Shown: piece by piece, positions 8,204 to 17,380 of the stretch
Layout of the letters: each line of letters starts with the position of its first letter
Position numbering within the stretch: the stretch's first letter is position 1
DNA from: Clostridiaceae bacterium
GTDB taxonomy: Bacteria > Bacillota > Clostridia > Lachnospirales > Lachnospiraceae
DNA length: 64,000 nt
Assembly (NCBI GenBank): GCA_902362725.1
Contig: CABIXM010000011.1
Location: forward strand, 55,002 to 119,001
Direction of reading: 5' to 3'
The notes under the pieces: generated by a model
What the model was told of the DNA's origin: nothing
The model's input: only the letters and a program-made list of their open reading frames with translations
The model's database searches: none
Program-made: the position numbers and the translations under genes

Positions 8204-8758
8204 ATGAGTAGTATTTACATAGACCCGCAGGTTTACACCGGCCGTCCCGCCAGCGCAGAGGGCCGTCTGGAAAAGGAGATAGCTGTCTACGATCTGCTGG
8301 ACAGGCTTCAGATTCCCTTTACCCGTGTGGATCATGGAGTAGCCATGACCATCGAGGAATGTCAGGACGTGGATCAGCTTCTCGGTATTGAGATCTGTAA
8401 AAATCTGGTGCTTTGCAACGCACAGAAAACCAGGTTTTATCTGCTTCTGCTGCCCGGAAATAAGCCCTTTAAGACAAAAGATCTGTCCAAACAGATCGGT
8501 TCCTCCCGTCTCTCCTTTGCCCCGGCGGAGTATATGGAGAAGCTGCTGAATGTAACGCCGGGCTCCGCTACGATTATGGCGCTGATGAATGACCCGGATA
8601 ACCAGGTACAACTCATCATTGACGAGGAGGTATCTGCCCTGGAGGACTTCGGCTGCCACCCCTGTATCAATACCTCCAGCCTGCGTATGAAGACGAAGGA
8701 TGTGCTGGAGAAGTTTCTGCCGGCGGTGCACCATGAGGCGATTTTTGTGAAGCTGTAA
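8204..8758 (+). CDS. Prolyl-tRNA deacylase-like protein (ProX/YbaK family)
   Basis: A 184-residue free-standing editing-domain protein (prolyl-tRNA synthetase associated domain). Features include YDLLDRLQIPFTRVDHG near the N-terminus, a KNLVLCNAQ segment with the lysine expected in the YbaK/ProX pocket, and the C-terminal CHPCINTSSLRMKTKDVLEK block. Such enzymes hydrolyse mischarged tRNA, for example Ala-tRNA(Pro). The start at 8204 follows a strong AAAGGAGG site. Confidence 0.88.
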   Translation: MSSIYIDPQVYTGRPASAEGRLEKEIAVYDLLDRLQIPFTRVDHGVAMTIEECQDVDQLLGIEICKNLVLCNAQKTRFYLLLLPGNKPFKTKDLSKQIGSSRLSFAPAEYMEKLLNVTPGSATIMALMNDPDNQVQLIIDEEVSALEDFGCHPCINTSSLRMKTKDVLEKFLPAVHHEAIFVKL

Positions 8759-8892
8759 AAATGAAATTATGTTCCGCGTACATTTTATTGTTATGAAATA
8801 GCTGGCACATTACTGAACACTCCGTATGTACACTCGTTTTTCAAACATGTGTGCAACAAAACTATATTTAATTTTGAATTTTAATACACTAA

Positions 8893-8947
8893 AAAACAGG
8901 TTCGTTCTTCTAATATTTGTTATAGAAAGAACAGACCTGTTTTCATT
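8893..8947. terminator. Bidirectional terminator
   Basis: AAAACAGGT pairs with ACCTGTTTT, with a further GTTCTT/AAGAAC stem inside. It lies between the converging deacylase gene and the J-domain gene, and T-rich tails exist on both strands. Confidence 0.75.
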
Positions 8948-8960
8948 TTCTCATTTTCTT

Positions 8961-9704
8961 TTAGCATCTGCAGAACATGCAGAACAGCTGCGCCAGACAG
9001 AAGCTCCTGCAAAGCTTATCCATGCCCTCGGCCTGCCGCTGATAATTCCGGCTGTTCTGGCTGTATACATTTTCCGCGTAGCGATAGCTCTGAAGCGTCC
9101 GCTGGTAAAGCGCGTTATTCGGCTCCAGCTGAAGCGCTTTCTGGATCTGAGTCACGGCCAGCATCTGATTGTTCAGGCCGTAGTTAGCCAGGGAGCTTAA
9201 GTAGTACCACCGGGCATTCCGCTCCGATCCAGGCATGCCGTTCAGTACTGAATCCGCGAACTGATATTTTCCCATATTGATAAAATCTACAGCCTGACGC
9301 ATAGTCTCACTGTCTGTGTAAACCTGCTGGGGCCGCTCCGGTCCCATGCGCATTCCCCAGAAACCGAAGAAATCCTCGAAGCTGCCAAAGCCGCCGTAGG
9401 GGCCGCTGCCGTAAGAGCTATTTCCATAGGAACCATTTCCACTGTTGCCATAAGCGCCGCCGAAAGGCCCGTCTCCAAAGGGATTCTGCCCATATCCGCT
9501 GCCGGTCTGCTGTCTCCGGTATTTCTCCGGATTGTTCAGCATGTCGTAGGCCTCGTTGATCTCGTTCATTTTCTCCGCTGCCTTCGGGTCGTCCGGATGA
9601 AGATCGGGATGGTATAATTTTGCCTTCTGCCGGTAGGCTTTCTTTATCTCTTCCCTGGTGGCGTCCCGGGACACCCCAAGTACTCTGTATGGATCGTCAA
9701 CCAT
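8961..9704 (-). CDS. J-domain protein with Gly-rich linker and helical C-terminal region
   Basis: 247 residues. Residues 1-66 form a J-domain with the essential HPD at 32-34, so it should stimulate an Hsp70 (DnaK) ATPase. Residues 75-125 are a Gly/Ser/Tyr/Phe-rich linker. The rest is helical, with TPR-like repeats around [17 protein letters not shown] and [15 protein letters not shown]. It lacks the zinc-finger and client-binding domains of classical DnaJ. It ends in a Cys-rich tail ([16 protein letters not shown]), unusual for this family. The start at 9704 follows GGAGAAG and overlaps the DUF5685 gene by eight bases, so the two should act together. Confidence 0.85.
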   Translation of the reverse strand: MVDDPYRVLGVSRDATREEIKKAYRQKAKLYHPDLHPDDPKAAEKMNEINEAYDMLNNPEKYRRQQTGSGYGQNPFGDGPFGGAYGNSGNGSYGNSSYGSGPYGGFGSFEDFFGFWGMRMGPERPQQVYTDSETMRQAVDFINMGKYQFADSVLNGMPGSERNARWYYLSSLANYGLNNQMLAVTQIQKALQLEPNNALYQRTLQSYRYAENVYSQNSRNYQRQAEGMDKLCRSFCLAQLFCMFCRC

Positions 9705-10521
9705 CCGTCTTCTCCTTTCCACGTATTTTTGCGTAGTATTGCTGCCAGACGCCGCCGTAGAGGATATTGCGGAGCAAATGCTCATCCTGCACCAGAGGCA
9801 GCTTTTCGAAGACTTCCATGGCATTTCCCAGAGGGAGCCCCAGAATCGGCTCCATCTCCTCCGGTTTCTTCTTCATTTCAAATAACGGGTTATAATTGCC
9901 CGTCTTCATATCCTTTTTATAATCCATGGCCGCGTCCATCAGATAAATAAAACGGCCCAGCTCGTAACCGAAGGCCCTGAGACTGTTACTCCAGAAGTCC
10001 TCCTCGTACACAAAGAGCTCCGAGAGCATTCTGCCGGAGCAGTTGATAGCCTGATCCGCGTTGGCGCCCGGCGCCTGCTCGATGAAATCCAGCTCCTGAA
10101 GGCTATCGGTGATGGCCTTGCACTGGCGTGGATAGACCTTTTCCACCTCGGCGTATGCCTTCTTCAGCCGATCGCCGTACCATCGCTTTCCGGCCTTCTT
10201 CTCATCCTTCCAGTCGTCCAGAGCCTTGTAGTAGGCCAGAGCCACAGTCATATCCGCCGCGTATTCAGTAAACCGGTTTTCCACGCCGCTTCGCGGACGC
10301 AGGGGATGGATACCACAGCGGAAGTCCGCCGTCTCTTCCTTCGGCTCATACAACGAAGAAAGGAACAGAATCACAAAAGTCATGTCGTAGCTTAGGCTCA
10401 TCCGCTCCAGTTCCCCGTATCTCAATTTTAAATTTCTGCAGAGTCCGCAGTAGACGCTTCTGTAACGCTCCTGTTCTTCCTTCGAAAGTTTCGAACGGTT
10501 ACATTCTATATATCCGAACAT
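9697..10521 (-). CDS. DUF5685-family protein
   Basis: 274 residues, apparently all-helical, with no obvious signal peptide. Conserved-looking features are a YCGLCRNL motif (Cys25, Cys28), Cys69 in RCGIHP, and two acidic motifs: DDWKD at 102-106 and DAAMD at 196-200 followed by YKKD. The paired DxxxD motifs about 90 residues apart recall squalene/phytoene synthase-type all-alpha prenyl enzymes, but this is pattern recognition only. It is the first gene of a two-gene unit with the J-domain protein. Function unknown. Confidence 0.8.
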   Translation of the reverse strand: MFGYIECNRSKLSKEEQERYRSVYCGLCRNLKLRYGELERMSLSYDMTFVILFLSSLYEPKEETADFRCGIHPLRPRSGVENRFTEYAADMTVALAYYKALDDWKDEKKAGKRWYGDRLKKAYAEVEKVYPRQCKAITDSLQELDFIEQAPGANADQAINCSGRMLSELFVYEEDFWSNSLRAFGYELGRFIYLMDAAMDYKKDMKTGNYNPLFEMKKKPEEMEPILGLPLGNAMEVFEKLPLVQDEHLLRNILYGGVWQQYYAKIRGKEKTDG

Positions 10522-10580
10522 TCGCTCACTCCTTTACTGCACAATGGCTTCGCGAATTCATTTTTATTACAGCATGTCTT

Positions 10581-10610
10581 AGTATCTAAGCTTACCATGG
10601 TTCCTGTCAA
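10581..10610 (-). promoter_or_regulatory. Promoter of the DUF5685/J-domain operon
   Basis: Minus strand: TTGACA (10610-10605; a second TTGACA lies directly before it), 18-base spacer, GATACT (10586-10581). The rest of the 305-base gap 10522-10826 holds the opposing promoter and leader annotated separately. Confidence 0.6.
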
Positions 10611-10695
10611 TGTCAATGGCTTTCACACTTCTTTTAGACTCTTTTTAATTTTTTAACATTTCCATTTTTCTCTATAAACTTCCAGTAAAGCATGC

Positions 10696-10826
10696 TATAC
10701 TGAACTTATCATTTACGAACGGTAGGCTTCCTGGTGCCGGTTCTCGGAATCGCCCTGGGCGGCATCGGACGATAACACTAATATGGCTTTTATGAATCAG
10801 ACTACTATGGAAGGACAGAAAAGCTG
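10696..10826 (+). promoter_or_regulatory. Extended -10 promoter and GC-rich structured leader of the zinc-ribbon gene
   Basis: TGCTATACT at 10693-10701 is an extended -10 element; no good -35 is seen. Transcription from about 10708 would give a leader near 118 bases. Its GC-rich part (about 10718-10775) can form a seven-pair stem GGTGCCG/CGGCATC enclosing smaller hairpins. I do not recognise a known riboswitch. One frame also reads VGFLVPVLGIALGGIGR, a membrane-like fragment without a start codon or ribosome site. Confidence 0.35.
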
Positions 10827-11231
10827 ATGTTTTTTATCTGTGGAATCAATCAGGAAGAAAAAGAACTGGGAAGCTTCGGCCCCTATATCTGCGGAGCCTG
10901 CGGCAGCTACGGGCGCTATCAGGTTTACATCACTTATATGTGCCTGAGCCTGTTTTTTATCCCTATTTTAAAATGGAGCAAACGCTATTATGTACGGACC
11001 TCCTGCTGCCAGAGCCTCTACGAGCTGGATCCGGAGGTCGGAAAGCAGATCCAACACGGGGAATCCGTGGAAATCCGCCCGGAGGACATGACCCTGATCC
11101 GGCGTGGAAACAACGGCCGAAGCGGCTGGCAGAACCCGCCGCGCCGCCACGTCTGCCCGGCCTGCGGGTATGAGACGGAAGAGGATTTCGCGTACTGCCC
11201 AAAGTGCGGGACGCGGATGGAGGAGCGATAA
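10827..11231 (+). CDS. Zinc-ribbon domain protein with a membrane-type segment
   Basis: 134 residues. An N-terminal CxxC pair (Cys22, Cys25) is followed by a hydrophobic stretch (about 36-48) and Cys60-Cys61. A C-terminal zinc ribbon has CPACG at 110-114 and CPKCG at 124-128. The overall layout matches small zinc-ribbon proteins common in Clostridia whose role is not known. The start uses a GGAAGGA site. It stands alone on the plus strand. Confidence 0.75.
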   Translation: MFFICGINQEEKELGSFGPYICGACGSYGRYQVYITYMCLSLFFIPILKWSKRYYVRTSCCQSLYELDPEVGKQIQHGESVEIRPEDMTLIRRGNNGRSGWQNPPRRHVCPACGYETEEDFAYCPKCGTRMEER

Positions 11232-11238
11232 AACAGCG

Positions 11239-11277
11239 AACGGGATAGCGCACCCTTTATGGAGTGTCCTATCCCGT
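11239..11277. terminator. Hairpin between converging genes, possible terminator
   Basis: ACGGGATAG pairs with CTATCCCGT around an 18-base loop. T-tails are poor on both strands, so termination is uncertain. Confidence 0.4.
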
Positions 11278-11330
11278 CTGTAGCCGCCTTTATGCAATAC
11301 TCTTGCTTTCTCTGTAGGCTCTTCTTAACT

Positions 11331-11741
11331 TTAATATCTGGAATATCCCCACCAATCCGGAACCAGTTCCTGTAAACGAACACTTCTCATCGTGCCCTTC
11401 TCGCAATCCAATTCCAGTAGGACTTCAATATCCTTGCTATCCTCGCCAAGCTGCATCATATATTCACGGCACACGCCGCAGGGAGGGCATACGCGCTCGC
11501 CCGACTCCACTGCTACGATTTTTCGGATTTTGTGCTCTCCATGAGCAATCATACTGGTGATCGCATTCCGCTCTGCGCAGCTTCCTATAGAAGACGAAGT
11601 ATCTACACATACACCGACATAGATATTCCCATTTTCTGTCAGCAGAGCTGCTGCTACACTTCCCGCTGTGATAAAGGAAGAAATTTCTCTTTTCCCCCGT
11701 ATCGCTACTGCTTCATCATATAATCTGATAAACTCTTCCAT
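11331..11741 (-). CDS. Cytidine deaminase-like zinc hydrolase
   Basis: 136 residues with the deaminase zinc motif: CAERNA (Cys plus catalytic Glu) and PPCGVCRE (two further Cys). The family converts cytidine/deoxycytidine or related nucleobases to the uracil form; a free-standing enzyme of this length can also belong to blasticidin-deaminase-type groups. An RPG-type active-site segment is not obvious, and the C-terminus ends in WWGYSRY. It follows the 6-phospho-beta-glucosidase gene after 12 bases, so it is probably the last gene of the PTS operon, an unusual place for a deaminase. Confidence 0.8.
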   Translation of the reverse strand: MEEFIRLYDEAVAIRGKREISSFITAGSVAAALLTENGNIYVGVCVDTSSSIGSCAERNAITSMIAHGEHKIRKIVAVESGERVCPPCGVCREYMMQLGEDSKDIEVLLELDCEKGTMRSVRLQELVPDWWGYSRY

Positions 11742-11753
11742 ACCTGCATTCCT

Positions 11754-13202
<1,449 letters not shown>

Positions 13203-13535
13203 CTATTTTTCACTTATAATTTTCAGAATATCCAACATCTCATCCGCCATCTGAATTTCTGACATAATGGTCATCAGCGTATCCTGTGCATGAGCAAAGA
13301 GCAAACTGAATTCATACTTTTTTCCGCCTGCTTCACTCTGAATAATATCTGTCTGTGCATGATGCGCCTGTGCAATGCATTTTCTCGCTTCTTCCATTTT
13401 TGCACCGGCATTTTCAAAGTCAAAGGCTTTTCCAAGCTTCAATGCGTCCTTAACCTTCAGTCTTGCGTCTCCGGCATTCATAATAATCTGCATGGCTGCC
13501 GTTACCATTTCTTCATTTTCAAATTCCTCACCCAT
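13203..13535 (-). CDS. PTS lactose/cellobiose-family IIA component
   Basis: Cytoplasmic phosphocarrier of the Lac family, 110 residues from ATG 13535. The phospho-acceptor histidine lies in AQAHHAQTDIIQSEA, and LLFAHAQDTLM is the second conserved block. It passes phosphate from HPr to the IIB protein. I prefer the start at 13535, preceded by GGGGA, which gives the standard family length; an in-frame ATG at 13568 would add 11 residues but has a poor ribosome site. The IIC gene is just upstream. Confidence 0.9.
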   Translation of the reverse strand: MGEEFENEEMVTAAMQIIMNAGDARLKVKDALKLGKAFDFENAGAKMEEARKCIAQAHHAQTDIIQSEAGGKKYEFSLLFAHAQDTLMTIMSEIQMADEMLDILKIISEK

Positions 13536-13579
13536 AGATAAATTTCCCCGTATTCTTTCATTTTCCATTATCGTGTTTC

Positions 13580-14812
13580 TTATGCGGCCTGTTCATCCGC
13601 CAGCTTGGATTTCTCATACACTTTGAAGAACGGATACCATACCATCACATTGATAGCCAGATAAATAATCCACCAGATCACCGCGCGGAAATCCTCTGTT
13701 ACAAGCATACTGCTGAAGGGAGCCGGAATCTGTCCCACATGAATCAGCTTGGACGGGATATTTAAAAGCCCAGTGCTCATCAATACCCATACATACACGG
13801 GTCCAATAATCGCATTAATCCATGCAGGAAGCATCAAAATCGGGTTGAATACAACCGGCGCGCCAAACATAACCGGTTCGTTGATATTAAATATAGAGGG
13901 AATCAGGAACACCCGCCCCATTGTCTTTAACTGCTTTGACTTTGACACGCACATCAGAAGGTTCAAGCCAAGCGTTGCGCACATACCGCCGATGGTTACA
14001 AATGCCATCGTAAAGGTTGCCTCATACGTAACAATATTTAATGCAGGCTGACCTGCAGCTACCGCGTCGATATTTGCCTGAATACCTGCCAGAAAAATAG
14101 GCATTGTCACAGCATCCCATAACCAGCTGGATACACCAAGTGTATAGAAAAAGGCCGGAATGAAACAGATAAGAATAAAGCCAGGCAGGGTCTGCGCATA
14201 ACTGGTAACCGGCTGAAGCATACCAAGCACCACCTGGAAAAGGTCTACAGCAAGCGCCTGAAATAAAACCATTCCCAGTGCAAGGCAAATAACAAACGGC
14301 AGAATCGTATTAATCCATGAAACCAGAAAATCCGGAATGCTGCTGTCTTTTAAAAACCGCAGCCTACCCCATATATGGAAAATGATGCTGACCATAAGTC
14401 CGATAATCATGCCTACAGCAATTCCCGATGCGCCCAGATTGCTCATCAGCGCAGATACGCTGTCCACGTTTTCATCTGTAGGCATAACACTCATAAACAG
14501 GGTACACACGGAAGCCAGTCCGGCATTGATGGTGTATTCCGGATGATTCAGCTTTTCCATACACTGATTTCCCATCATAAATGCTACAATCAATGTAATC
14601 AGTCCAAAACTGTATGATGCAATCGGAGACAGATCTGGAAGAGACGGCAGATAATATCTCGCCACATTGTATACATATACAACCGATCCAGTCAGAATAA
14701 ACGGCACTACTTTCTGCATACATCCGGAAACTGCTGACAGCCACGGTCTGCTGAATAATTTATTTGCTGCAGGAGCAAAAGAATCAGATAACCAGTTCAT
14801 AAATTTCTTCAT
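13580..14812 (-). CDS. PTS cellobiose-family IIC permease
   Basis: 410-residue membrane permease with about ten helices and the family's FNINEPVMFGAPVVFNP motif that lines the sugar site. It imports and phosphorylates a beta-glucoside-type disaccharide with IIB and IIA. The start follows GAGGG one base after the IIB stop. The IIB, IIC, IIA, GH1 order resembles the lic and cel operons. Confidence 0.93.
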   Translation of the reverse strand: MKKFMNWLSDSFAPAANKLFSRPWLSAVSGCMQKVVPFILTGSVVYVYNVARYYLPSLPDLSPIASYSFGLITLIVAFMMGNQCMEKLNHPEYTINAGLASVCTLFMSVMPTDENVDSVSALMSNLGASGIAVGMIIGLMVSIIFHIWGRLRFLKDSSIPDFLVSWINTILPFVICLALGMVLFQALAVDLFQVVLGMLQPVTSYAQTLPGFILICFIPAFFYTLGVSSWLWDAVTMPIFLAGIQANIDAVAAGQPALNIVTYEATFTMAFVTIGGMCATLGLNLLMCVSKSKQLKTMGRVFLIPSIFNINEPVMFGAPVVFNPILMLPAWINAIIGPVYVWVLMSTGLLNIPSKLIHVGQIPAPFSSMLVTEDFRAVIWWIIYLAINVMVWYPFFKVYEKSKLADEQAA

Positions 14813-14813
14813 T

Positions 14814-15140
14814 TTAACCCTCTTTTCTACTTTCCATAATCTCTGTAACCAGCTTTAAGAGACGCTCTCCGTCCAGCATAGCGTATATATCCTGCGGTAT
14901 TACCTGTACCGGGACCTTATAAGGCGCTGCCATTTCCTGAAATTTTTCCAGTTCGGACGCATAATGGGGGCCCAGCAGCATTACATCAATCGTTCCAAGC
15001 AATTCCATTGCCTCTGAATGACTTCTTGCTTCTACACTAATCGGAAGCTTTTGCTTTTTAGCTGCCTTTCTTGCGCTGCTTGCAAGGAATCCACTTGACA
15101 TTCCAGCTCCGCAGCATAATAAAACTTTGATATTTTCCAT
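14814..15140 (-). CDS. PTS lactose/cellobiose-family IIB component
   Basis: 108 residues. The N-terminal LLCCGAGMSSGFLA loop carries the phospho-cysteine of the Lac-family IIB fold, and the LLGPHYA strand-loop is typical. First gene of the operon; GGAGAAG precedes the start. It accepts phosphate from IIA and transfers it to the sugar bound by IIC. Confidence 0.92.
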   Translation of the reverse strand: MENIKVLLCCGAGMSSGFLASSARKAAKKQKLPISVEARSHSEAMELLGTIDVMLLGPHYASELEKFQEMAAPYKVPVQVIPQDIYAMLDGERLLKLVTEIMESRKEG

Positions 15141-15191
15141 TTTTATCTTCTCCTTCTCATATCGGTTGGACGTCCCGTTGTCGATATCTAT

Positions 15192-15220
15192 ATTATGCAG
15201 GAATTTTCCCTGACGCTCAA
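15192..15220 (-). promoter_or_regulatory. Promoter of the PTS operon
   Basis: Minus strand: TTGAGC (15220-15215), 17-base spacer, CATAAT (15197-15192). The spacer itself is an imperfect inverted repeat, CAGGGAAAATTCCTG, and related AGGGAAAAA and TTTTCCCC strings occur within the next 80 bases. These are candidate contacts for the divergently encoded regulator. Confidence 0.55.
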
Positions 15221-15348
15221 CCTGACATTTTCCCCATAGCGTGCAGAACAGAAAACTTTCGTCTTTCCCCGATACAGGGAAAAATTATGATCTATGCTTT
15301 TGCCCCGTACAGTGAAAAAAAAGAGTGTTTTCTAAAATATTTCTGCTT

Positions 15349-15354
15349 TATAAT
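15349..15354 (+). promoter_or_regulatory. Candidate -10 element of the PRD regulator gene
   Basis: TATAAT about 50 bases before the start codon at 15404; the -35 region is poor, as expected for an activated or weak promoter. Confidence 0.4.
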
Positions 15355-15403
15355 ATAGATCTAAAAAATCTTATAAACCAACAGAACAGTAAAGGGAAAC
15401 GGA

Positions 15404-17326
15404 ATGAAGAAAAAACAGACTGAACTGCTCAGATATCTGTCCGGCCAGAGTCATCCCATCAAAAGCACAGAACTGGCTAACGCTCTTCAGATATCTTCGC
15501 GTTCTGTAAAAAATTACGTCAGTGATATTAACTTTCTTTATAACAAAAAAATCATTCTTTCTTCCCGTCAGGGCTACCAGCTCAATCACCAATTGTCTTA
15601 CCACCTTCTGCTCGACGAGAATGAGGAAAAGCTACCGCAAACCGGAGAAGAACGGGCATTTTATATCATTAAGAGTCTGATTCTCGGGCATACACCCCAA
15701 CTGGATCTGTTCGATCTCTGCGACTATCTGTGTATTAGCTATTCTACATTGAAGACGGTAATCACAAAGATGAATAAGTCCTTTTCTGCCTATCATGTCT
15801 CTTTTATATGTAAGAATGACTGTCTGAAAATTATAGGGAGCGAAAAGGACAAGCGCAGACTTATCAGCTATATTATCAGTGAAGAAAGTCAGAACCGTTT
15901 CATTGATATGCAGCAGTTGGAGGAATGTTTCCGTGAAAGCATCCCCGTACGGGAGCTTCGCGATATCATTCTCTCGCTTTTCCGTAAGCATAATTATTAT
16001 CTGAATGATTTTGCAGCCTTAAATCTTCTTTTACAGCTCTGCATTATCATTGACCGGAATATTAACGGGAATGTGTTAAACCATATGGAGACGAATCTTC
16101 CAGAAATAACCAAGGCCGAATCCCTCCTGGTTCAAGAGCTTCTGGAACAACTGGAAATACGGTTTCCGATTCATTTAAACGCCTCTGAACAGCAGGAAAT
16201 TTATATGCTTTTTAAGGTAAATGCAAATTCCTCTGTTCCAACCTCGAGAGAGGATTTAAAAAAGTATGTAACAGATAAGCTATTGACACTGACAGATTAT
16301 TATGTGGAGCAGGTAAACAATCATTATCTTGTCAATCTAAGTGATGAACGTTTTACTACAGCCTTTACTCTGCATCTGGAAAATCTGCTGCTCCGTGCCC
16401 AAACGGGAAATTATACCAAAAACCCCATGGCAGAATCTATCAAGCTGAACAATCCGCTTATATATGATATTGCCATCTATATTGGTCTGGACTTAATGGA
16501 ACGATTTCATATTCTTATTCCGGAAGATGAAATCGCTTTCCTAGCCATTCATATCGGAGCCGAGCTTGAACGTCAGAATACAACCCGTTCCAAGATTCGT
16601 ACCGCGCTTTTATGCCCCGATTACAGAACTCTGAGTAATGAACTTTTAAATAAATTACTTCTCAATTTCGGCAACTGGCTGGACATCATATGCAGTGTAT
16701 GCGACGAAGCTGAACTGAAGGAGCAGTCTTTTTCTCTGCTTCTTACTACCATTCCTTTGAAGAAAGCCTGGGAATGCGATGTTATCCTTCTCTCACCTTT
16801 TAATCTGAACGCACAGTATGATATAATTTATGAAGCCATTACCAAAAAACAAGATCATGATAAAAATGAACGATTAAAGAAAAATTTTCATACTTTTTTT
16901 GAAGCAGATTTATTTGAAACCAACGCAGAATTTTCTCACCGGGACGATATTCTGCATTGTCTGTGTCAGAAGCTTTTGCAGAAAGATTATGTAAACCAAG
17001 ATTTTGAAAATAATGTAATGAAGCGAGAGACCGCTGCTACTACAGCTTTCGGTAATGTTGCAATTCCTCATTCCGCAGACATGGATGCTGTCAAAACCAG
17101 CATTGCTGTTGCCATTTCCCGTAAAGGATTTCAATGGGGAAGTAATACCGTACATATCGTATTTCTTCTTGCTATTAATAAAGCTGACAAGCAGGCTTTC
17201 CGGGATTTATATGAATCGTTGATCTCTCTTTTTACGGATGCCACTATGATTCAGGAAATTCGCAGCTGCGAAAATTTTTCAGATTTTGAACATCTTATTT
17301 ACAGTCATATCGGTATTTCCGAATGA
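15404..17326 (+). CDS. LicR-like PRD-containing transcriptional activator with PTS domains
   Basis: 640 residues. The N-terminal winged helix-turn-helix (about 1-65, IKSTELANALQISSRSVKNY) shows DNA binding rather than RNA antitermination. Two PTS-regulation domains follow; histidines in TLHLENLLLRA and FLAIHIGAE fit PRD phospho-sites. A IIB-like segment sits near 395-480, and a C-terminal fructose/mannitol-type IIA domain has His556 in IPHSA. This layout matches LicR/MtlR/ManR, whose activity follows sugar supply and HPr phosphorylation. Divergent from the cellobiose-type PTS operon, which is its likely target. Confidence 0.88.
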   Translation: MKKKQTELLRYLSGQSHPIKSTELANALQISSRSVKNYVSDINFLYNKKIILSSRQGYQLNHQLSYHLLLDENEEKLPQTGEERAFYIIKSLILGHTPQLDLFDLCDYLCISYSTLKTVITKMNKSFSAYHVSFICKNDCLKIIGSEKDKRRLISYIISEESQNRFIDMQQLEECFRESIPVRELRDIILSLFRKHNYYLNDFAALNLLLQLCIIIDRNINGNVLNHMETNLPEITKAESLLVQELLEQLEIRFPIHLNASEQQEIYMLFKVNANSSVPTSREDLKKYVTDKLLTLTDYYVEQVNNHYLVNLSDERFTTAFTLHLENLLLRAQTGNYTKNPMAESIKLNNPLIYDIAIYIGLDLMERFHILIPEDEIAFLAIHIGAELERQNTTRSKIRTALLCPDYRTLSNELLNKLLLNFGNWLDIICSVCDEAELKEQSFSLLLTTIPLKKAWECDVILLSPFNLNAQYDIIYEAITKKQDHDKNERLKKNFHTFFEADLFETNAEFSHRDDILHCLCQKLLQKDYVNQDFENNVMKRETAATTAFGNVAIPHSADMDAVKTSIAVAISRKGFQWGSNTVHIVFLLAINKADKQAFRDLYESLISLFTDATMIQEIRSCENFSDFEHLIYSHIGISE

Positions 17327-17330
17327 AAAT

Positions 17331-17380
17331 AAGGGTATTCTTTTCCGCCTTTCTAATGGAAAAGAATACCCTTTCTTTAT
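17331..17380. terminator. Bidirectional terminator
   Basis: A 16-base-pair perfect stem (AAGGGTATTCTTTTCC with GGAAAAGAATACCCTT) separates the PRD regulator gene from the converging ATPase/nuclease gene. Confidence 0.85.

Noticed and set aside
10718..10775. Short membrane-like peptide gene (VGFLVPVLGIALGGIGR frame)
   Set aside because: No start codon or ribosome site and only about 20 codons; treated as leader or relic.
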